This document shows, one piece after another, positions 6,525 to 9,876 of a stretch of DNA of 9,876 bases (the stretch's first letter is position 1; each line of letters opens with the position of its first letter). The notes beneath the pieces are model-generated. The model worked only from the letters and a program-made list of their open reading frames with translations. It did no database searches and had not been told where the DNA came from. The translations under genes and the position numbers were made by a program. The stretch covers positions 1-9,876 of the forward strand of contig CAMPHP010000066.1 in the NCBI GenBank assembly GCA_946885925.1. Reading direction: 5' to 3'. The stretch is from an uncultured Litorilinea sp. GTDB taxonomy: Bacteria > Chloroflexota > Anaerolineae > Caldilineales > Caldilineaceae.

Positions 6525-6526
6525 TG

Positions 6527-6535
6527 TGGTATTAT
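6527..6535 (+). promoter_or_regulatory. Extended -10 promoter candidate for tRNA-Leu
   Basis: TGGTATTAT is an extended -10 (TGn plus TATTAT, five of six). A loose -35 TTGGAC (6505-6510) lies 19 bases upstream, a little too far for a classical promoter. Transcription would begin near 6542, about 50 bases before the tRNA. Confidence 0.4.
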
Positions 6536-6548
6536 TACACTTACACTG

Positions 6549-6575
6549 GCCTTGGGACGGACAACTTCCCAAGGC
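6549..6575 (+). promoter_or_regulatory. Hairpin in the 5' leader of tRNA-Leu
   Basis: GCCTTGGGA (6549-6557) and TCCCAAGGC (6567-6575) form a perfect 9-bp stem with a 9-base loop. It ends 15 bases before the mature 5' end of the tRNA. It has no U-tract, so it is not a clear terminator. It may act in precursor processing or end transcription arriving from upstream. Confidence 0.45.
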
Positions 6576-6590
6576 GTCGTGATCTCATCT

Positions 6591-6672
6591 GGGTCGGTGG
6601 CGGAATGGCAGACGCAACGGACTTAAAATCCGTCGGTGAATAACCGTGTGGGTTCGAATCCCACCCGACCTA
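6591..6672 (+). tRNA. tRNA-Leu, anticodon TAA
   Basis: An 82-base class II tRNA that reads UUA (and UUG by wobble) codons. The acceptor GGGTCGG (6591-6597) pairs with CCGACCT (6665-6671), with G-U at the first pair; the discriminator is A6672. The D arm contains GCGGAATGGCAGACGC. The anticodon stem ACGGA/TCCGT encloses loop CTTAAAA with anticodon TAA. A long variable arm follows (CGGT-GAATA-ACCG), then the T arm GTGGG-TTCGAAT-CCCAC. The long variable arm and the TAA anticodon together fix leucine. CCA is not encoded. It is the only plus-strand gene of which I am confident. Confidence 0.96.
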
Positions 6673-6748
6673 CTCAATCTTCGTGTTTTTTCTCCTGTAC
6701 AGCCCCTCTATATCTGTGGCCAATTCTCGCAAAGAAGGACTACAGATC

Positions 6749-6865
6749 ATGCTAGAGACACAGCGGATTTCTGAAATTGCATCCTGCTTAGACGACTTCC
6801 TACTTGGGGTAGCGCAATTTAGGCCGCCGTCCCTTCGATACTCTGATTTCTGCGGCCCTTTCTAA
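6749..6865 (+). CDS. Possible 38-residue ORF or gene remnant after the tRNA
   Basis: A short plus-strand reading frame starts at ATG 6749-6751, with AAGGA at 6735-6739 nine bases upstream. It lies 76 bases after the tRNA. The segment ISEIASCLDDFLLGVAQF faintly recalls the N-terminus of Nif3-like dinuclear-metal proteins, which often carry a LDDFL-type motif. The expected continuation (a DY..NGLQV-like stretch) is missing, so it could be a decayed 5' fragment, a small protein or chance. The frame overlaps nothing convincing, and the rest of the gap 6673-6882 holds only the inverted repeat at 6822-6857. Confidence 0.2.
   Translation: MLETQRISEIASCLDDFLLGVAQFRPPSLRYSDFCGPF
6822..6857. repeat. 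Inverted repeat GGCCGC/GCGGCC between convergent units
   Basis: GGCCGC (6822-6827) and GCGGCC (6852-6857) are perfect 6-bp arms with a 24-base loop. They lie between the plus-strand tRNA region and the end of the minus-strand gene 6883-8163. On the plus strand it is followed by CTTTCT. It could be a weak bidirectional terminator, but the long loop and poor U-tract argue for low confidence. Confidence 0.22.
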
Positions 6866-6882
6866 CCTAAGAGTACAACTTA

Positions 6883-8163
6883 CTACCGAAAGAACCTATC
6901 GTAGGTTATGACTAAAAAGCCTACGAGGAGGAATGTGGGGCCAACCCAGTAAATCCACTTGCGCTGCCCTGAAAAGCGCAAAACGAAATCACCCAACAAG
7001 AATAACAGAAAGGGTTCATAGTATTTTTGATAGGTCCTGGAGTTGATAATGCTTGAAAGCAAGCAAAAGAGATAAAATAGTACGAGTACATAATCGTCTC
7101 TTGACACAGAGTCCTTCAAGAGGATGTACGAATAGACAAGGCCCAAAGGAAACAGAAACCACAAGACGATTGAAGTAGAAAATACGGTGGGCAGTCGGCT
7201 AACTACGAGCCAGAGTGCGCCGCCCCGGATCAATTCTGTATATTCATTTGAAACCGGATGGATCAGAAAACAAATGACAGTGAAAAGAAATGCAACGACA
7301 ATGAGCATGCGCCATTGCGAGAAATTTGGCAACGCTTGATAGAACCAAGGAGCAAAGAAAGTGCCATATAAGCCTAGCAGTGCAATAACAAAAATGGGCG
7401 AATCCCAATTTAGCGACGTTGCCGTGTGGCTGGGTAAATATGGAGTAGTGAGTCCGCCCCATAAGCTAAGGAATACGCTGAGGCCAACTACTGGAGTTAC
7501 CACAGGCAAAGTCAGCCTAATAAATGACCGGTTGAGTTTCATTGCGCTTTGTAGCCAGGCATAAACCACGTATGCGGGAATCAACCAGGCGTATATTTGT
7601 CGTGTCAGTACTGTAACCAGGATCAATAGGTTGGCGATTATCGCTGTGCTCCTGGTTAGAGTAGACGTCTGCAGCACTATATAGGTCAAAAAAACAGCTA
7701 TAAGAGCGGCATTATCCGTAGCTAGCCGAATTGCCGGCCCAAGGAAGTACGGCGAGAGTGCAAAAATCGCGACCAATAGAGATGCTTTCGCTATATCACC
7801 TTTTTTCCACCAAAAGTTGAAAACAACCAGGACGCAGAGCAGGCTCACAGCCAAGTTTATATACCGGAGCCGGACAATGTCCGGACCCATTACCAGCCCT
7901 GCAAGGGCGACTACAATGTGATAAAGCGGGGTAGTAGGCGAGCCATAGTTGATAAGATCAAGCGCGGGAAAGTCATTTCTAAATTCAATTACCGTGGGAT
8001 AGTGGAAGTTAGCTTCATCGCGCGTATCATAAATGTCTATTGATTGTTTGTGCACCAAGGGTAATGCTATGATTAGATAGATAGCTGCAAGTACGAGAGC
8101 CACAACAACTGCTCTTCTGGAGAGTGATGACTGGTGTACAACTTCTTTGCGGTCAGCATTCAT
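6883..8163 (-). CDS. Integral membrane protein, DIE2/ALG10-like GT-C glycosyltransferase
   Basis: A hydrophobic protein of about 426 residues with roughly ten membrane segments. Soon after the first helix it shows DTRDEANFHYP (DE at 49-50, His54), then YGSPTTPLYH (TTP at 77-79) and RLRYINLAVSLL, then RLATDNAAL (Thr149-Asp150) and LTRQIYAW (RQ at 188-189). The same order of landmarks (DE..FH, TTP, TD, RQ) marks eukaryotic ALG10/DIE2 proteins, which add the terminal glucose to lipid-linked oligosaccharides from a dolichyl-phosphate sugar. A bacterial homologue would probably transfer a sugar from a polyprenyl-phosphate donor on the outer face of the membrane; that is inferred. I prefer the ATG at 8161-8163 (GAGG eight bases upstream) over the ATG at 8194-8196, whose AAAGG is only three bases away; the longer form has 437 residues. 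Base composition looks more AT-rich than the transporter operon. Confidence 0.68.
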   Translation of the reverse strand: MNADRKEVVHQSSLSRRAVVVALVLAAIYLIIALPLVHKQSIDIYDTRDEANFHYPTVIEFRNDFPALDLINYGSPTTPLYHIVVALAGLVMGPDIVRLRYINLAVSLLCVLVVFNFWWKKGDIAKASLLVAIFALSPYFLGPAIRLATDNAALIAVFLTYIVLQTSTLTRSTAIIANLLILVTVLTRQIYAWLIPAYVVYAWLQSAMKLNRSFIRLTLPVVTPVVGLSVFLSLWGGLTTPYLPSHTATSLNWDSPIFVIALLGLYGTFFAPWFYQALPNFSQWRMLIVVAFLFTVICFLIHPVSNEYTELIRGGALWLVVSRLPTVFSTSIVLWFLFPLGLVYSYILLKDSVSRDDYVLVLFYLFCLLSSIINSRTYQKYYEPFLLFLLGDFVLRFSGQRKWIYWVGPTFLLVGFLVITYDRFFR

Positions 8164-8265
8164 AAGAGGTACCTCGCCGGGGAACACGTGCACCATAAAC
8201 CTTTAAGAGACGATCTTGGCTTGGATAGCGTCTAAAAAGGCTAAGACCGCTCTAAGCGACATAAC

Positions 8266-8279
8266 AGCGGCTATCCGCT
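8266..8279. repeat. Small hairpin AGCGG-CTAT-CCGCT
   Basis: A perfect 5-bp stem with a 4-base loop in the 213-base gap between the TP-linker protein and the ALG10-like gene. No U-tract follows on the minus strand. It may be a minor mRNA structure. Confidence 0.25.
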
Positions 8280-8312
8280 CCGCCTAGCCAGCGACTTCCT
8301 GCTATACTTTGC

Positions 8313-8340
8313 GACACGTGATATTGCTCATGCACGTGTC
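8313..8340. repeat. 8-bp inverted repeat containing two CACGTG cores
   Basis: GACACGTG (8313-8320) and CACGTGTC (8333-8340) are perfect inverted repeats 12 bases apart, and each arm itself contains the palindrome CACGTG. The element is 36 bases downstream of the stop codon of the gene 8377-9207 and lacks a U-tract on either strand. It may be a protein-binding site or an mRNA 3' stabiliser; no promoter was matched to it. Confidence 0.4.
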
Positions 8341-8376
8341 ACATTCTCTGCTCTCCTGTCCTGTGAATATTGGCTG

Positions 8377-9207
8377 TCAGTTTCCTGAATCCGGCAGTTT
8401 GTCGAGGATTCGTTGCACATAAGGCGTGGCATCCTCTACTTCAGTCACATGGGCGAGTCCCTGAACAAGAAGTGCCGCCCATACGTTGCCCTGGTAGAAG
8501 AACACATAATAGGTCTCCCATTCCTGTCCATTAATCGTGCTAGTTGCTACCAGTGCTGTTGATTCATCACCGTAGCTGGAAATAGGAATCCTGGTATAGC
8601 CGAGTTCATGCTCGGTATGAGCTATGGTATTGGAATAGGCAAGATTTGCGTCTGCTTCGTTCTCAAATACACACGAAATACTCTGTACCATCGTTGGCCC
8701 AGAGTCACGCTCCGCCTCATTCGAAAACCAGGTTACATGACCGTTAATGCATCCCCATGCAGCCATCTCATCAGAGATCTGCAACGGCTCTGATTTGTCC
8801 AACTGAAATCCAGGTGGCATATCCTCCAGTTGTAGGACAATGTCCTGAGCCTGTACGTTATAAGGGCTGGGCACTGAAGCCGTAGGTGTTGGTGTAGGTG
8901 TAGGTGTCGCAGCCTGTGTCGCCCCCGGTGTGGCAGATACGGGTGTAGAGGAAACACTGGGTGTGGACGTTAATAGCGTTTGGGTCGAGTCTGCTGTTGC
9001 ATTAGGCGTGAGTATGGCGTTTTGCGATGGCGTATATGTTGCCATAGGCGTCTTGCCTGACCCTGGAGTCGAATTGGGGTGAGGCGAAATATCCCTCCAG
9101 ATGAGCGGCAAGTACAAATCTCCATCTATATCCTGAGATATAGTGGCTCCGACAAATGCCATGCTGGTCACAAGCACGAAAATCACAACCGATGGGAGAT
9201 AATGCAC
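8377..9207 (-). CDS. Secreted protein with YLPLI motif and Thr/Pro-rich linker, unknown function
   Basis: A 276-residue protein with three parts. Residues 1-24 form a signal peptide or membrane anchor. Residues 31-36 read LYLPLI, a motif frequent in exported Chloroflexota proteins. A low-complexity linker rich in Thr, Pro and Ser (about 41-115) ends in a run of TP dipeptides. The C-terminal domain (about 116-276) begins DIVLQLEDMPPGFQL, recalling extracellular domains that open with a D.PPGF segment. It holds two cysteines (Cys153, Cys179) that could form a disulfide, and ends near VQRILDKLPDSGN. No catalytic motif is visible; a ligand-binding or surface role is possible but unproven. The start is GTG 9205-9207, supported by AAGGA at 9215-9219 seven bases upstream. 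That site lies within an inverted repeat (9217-9258), suggesting translational or operator control. Confidence 0.82.
   Translation of the reverse strand: MHYLPSVVIFVLVTSMAFVGATISQDIDGDLYLPLIWRDISPHPNSTPGSGKTPMATYTPSQNAILTPNATADSTQTLLTSTPSVSSTPVSATPGATQAATPTPTPTPTASVPSPYNVQAQDIVLQLEDMPPGFQLDKSEPLQISDEMAAWGCINGHVTWFSNEAERDSGPTMVQSISCVFENEADANLAYSNTIAHTEHELGYTRIPISSYGDESTALVATSTINGQEWETYYVFFYQGNVWAALLVQGLAHVTEVEDATPYVQRILDKLPDSGN
8885..8908. repeat. Hexanucleotide repeat encoding the Thr-Pro run
   Basis: Four consecutive six-base units GGTGTN (8885-8890, 8891-8896, 8897-8902, 8903-8908; the middle two identical) encode TP dipeptides on the minus strand. Slippage would add or remove TP pairs without shifting the frame, changing linker length only. 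Confidence 0.65.
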
Positions 9208-9216
9208 AGCAATGTC

Positions 9217-9258
9217 CTTAGGCGTAGAGATGATTGTTATTTAATCTATACGCCTAAG
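9217..9258 (-). promoter_or_regulatory. 10-bp inverted repeat overlapping the ribosome binding site of the secreted-protein gene
   Basis: CTTAGGCGTA (9217-9226) and TACGCCTAAG (9249-9258) are perfect 10-bp inverted repeats with an AT-rich 22-base centre. In the minus-strand RNA the 3' arm contains the AAG of the AAGGA site before the GTG at 9207, so a folded leader would hide it. Alternatively the arms are operators flanking a promoter: the centre contains TATAGATTAAAT on the minus strand, a possible -10 with no good -35. The remainder of 9208-9347 has only a weak AGCACC/GGTGCT pair (9305-9310, 9326-9331). Confidence 0.55.
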
Positions 9259-9347
9259 AACTACTTTTGGTACATGATCTGTGTGTTCAAGTGATGAATT
9301 GGGGAGCACCCTCCTGGATAATCAAGGTGCTAGACATAATCATGCTA

Positions 9348-9719
9348 CTACTCTGGAAAGATTAGTGACAGTAGGGTCAATATCACGACGGTCGCCGTCG
9401 TTTTTACGCGCACTCGACGCGCTTGGTGACGAACCTGGGCTAATTCATCTGCATCCTTAATCGGTTCAGCCTTGTCGTCCAGATGGCGCATAGCTTGTGC
9501 TGCTAACCGAACGCAGGTCTGCTCACGCCATTGAAAGAAACCAGAGGCACTTACCCAAAAAGGTGCAAGGAGGAGAAGACGCCACCAGCGCGAGATGCCC
9601 AGGCGGAACGATACTGTAAGTAGCGTGATGGCGGCGGCGAATGCAATCAGGCCAAAGCTAAGCCGCTTGCGACGCTCGCGCAGGCTGATATTCGCAATGC
9701 AGAGATTAGGTTGGGGCAT
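9348..9719 (-). CDS. Small membrane protein of unknown function
   Basis: A 123-residue protein with about three hydrophobic segments (roughly 21-38, 47-63 and 105-121), separated by a charged loop (65-104) rich in Arg, Asp and Lys. The N-terminus has Cys7 just before a basic cluster (RERRKR, 14-19), and a second cysteine, Cys69, follows the second membrane segment in WREQTCV. I recall similar two-helix proteins in Chloroflexota but cannot name a function. The ATG at 9717-9719 lacks a clear ribosome binding site, with only a weak GAG upstream. A promoter candidate at 9763-9790 would give a leader of about 37 bases. The gap to the next gene downstream is 140 bases, so the two may or may not be co-transcribed. 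Confidence 0.7.
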   Translation of the reverse strand: MPQPNLCIANISLRERRKRLSFGLIAFAAAITLLTVSFRLGISRWWRLLLLAPFWVSASGFFQWREQTCVRLAAQAMRHLDDKAEPIKDADELAQVRHQARRVRVKTTATVVILTLLSLIFPE

Positions 9720-9762
9720 AGTAGGCTCGTTTCTATGAGATGCTTTCAGTTCCTACCACACT

Positions 9763-9790
9763 ATCATAAATCCGCGCACAAGATTCCCAA
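9763..9790 (-). promoter_or_regulatory. Promoter candidate for the small membrane protein
   Basis: On the minus strand, TTGGGA (9785-9790, four of six) is separated by 16 bases from TATGAT (9763-9768, five of six). The predicted start near 9756 lies shortly before the ATG at 9719. Confidence 0.4.
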
Positions 9791-9826
9791 ACGTTATTCT
9801 CGCATGCCCTCCTCGTCAAACGGCTT

Positions 9827-9876
9827 TTAACGGATAAAATAGATGATAGAAACAACAACGCCCACGGTGACGACAA
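9827..9876 (-). CDS. 3' end of an unidentified gene, probably a membrane protein
   Basis: Reading in from the right edge on the minus strand, one frame gives 15 hydrophobic residues (VVTVGVVVSIIYFIR) before a TAA at 9827-9829. This looks like the C-terminal membrane helix of a protein with a basic last residue. It is too short to identify and rests only on composition and the absence of an earlier stop. Confidence 0.35.
   Translation of the reverse strand, partial: VVTVGVVVSIIYFIR

Noticed and set aside
6591..6672. tRNA-Leu as the attachment site of an integrated element within the window
   Set aside because: No repeat of the tRNA 3' end, integrase or phage-like gene is visible in the window.

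Overview
The window looks like a chromosomal segment of a member of the Chloroflexota, with a Caldilinea/Anaerolinea-type lineage most likely. This is inferred from three things. One secreted protein carries a YLPLI motif followed by a long Thr-Pro linker, a style common in that phylum. A CUT1 sugar transporter lies beside PhyH-type dioxygenases. The substrate-binding lipoproteins have twin-arginine-like signal peptides. No 16S or marker gene is present, so the taxonomic call is tentative. Every supported protein gene lies on the minus strand; the single tRNA gene is on the plus strand.

Right to left, in the direction of transcription: the last 50 bases hold the 3' end of an unidentified gene. 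Then come a 123-residue membrane protein of unknown function (9348-9719), a secreted protein with a TP-rich linker (8377-9207), and a large integral membrane protein resembling the DIE2/ALG10 glycosyltransferases (6883-8163). A plus-strand tRNA-Leu(TAA) at 6591-6672 separates this block from the next.

The centre is an apparent operon of about 5 kb, read from a sigma70-like promoter at 6351-6379. It encodes two different Fe(II)/2-oxoglutarate dioxygenases of the PhyH family, a carbohydrate-type substrate-binding lipoprotein, and two ABC permeases (MalF- and MalG-type). The ATPase is absent, as is usual for transporters that share an MsmK/UgpC-like ATPase. The simplest reading is an uptake system coupled to oxidation or hydroxylation of the imported small molecule; the substrate cannot be read from the sequence. 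A strong intercistronic hairpin between the binding protein and the permeases probably sets their expression ratio.

After a gap of about 600 bases, a second binding-protein gene (1-551, cut by the window edge) starts a separate transcription unit. It has a near-consensus promoter (935-963) and a leader of roughly 375 bases containing short repeats and a dyad.

The non-coding gaps are rich in dyads and short tandem repeats. The most notable are the 18-bp hairpin in the operon, purine-rich tandem repeats between the two dioxygenase genes, and a 10-bp inverted repeat that would sequester the ribosome binding site of the secreted-protein gene. No CRISPR array, insertion sequence, phage gene or defence system was seen.
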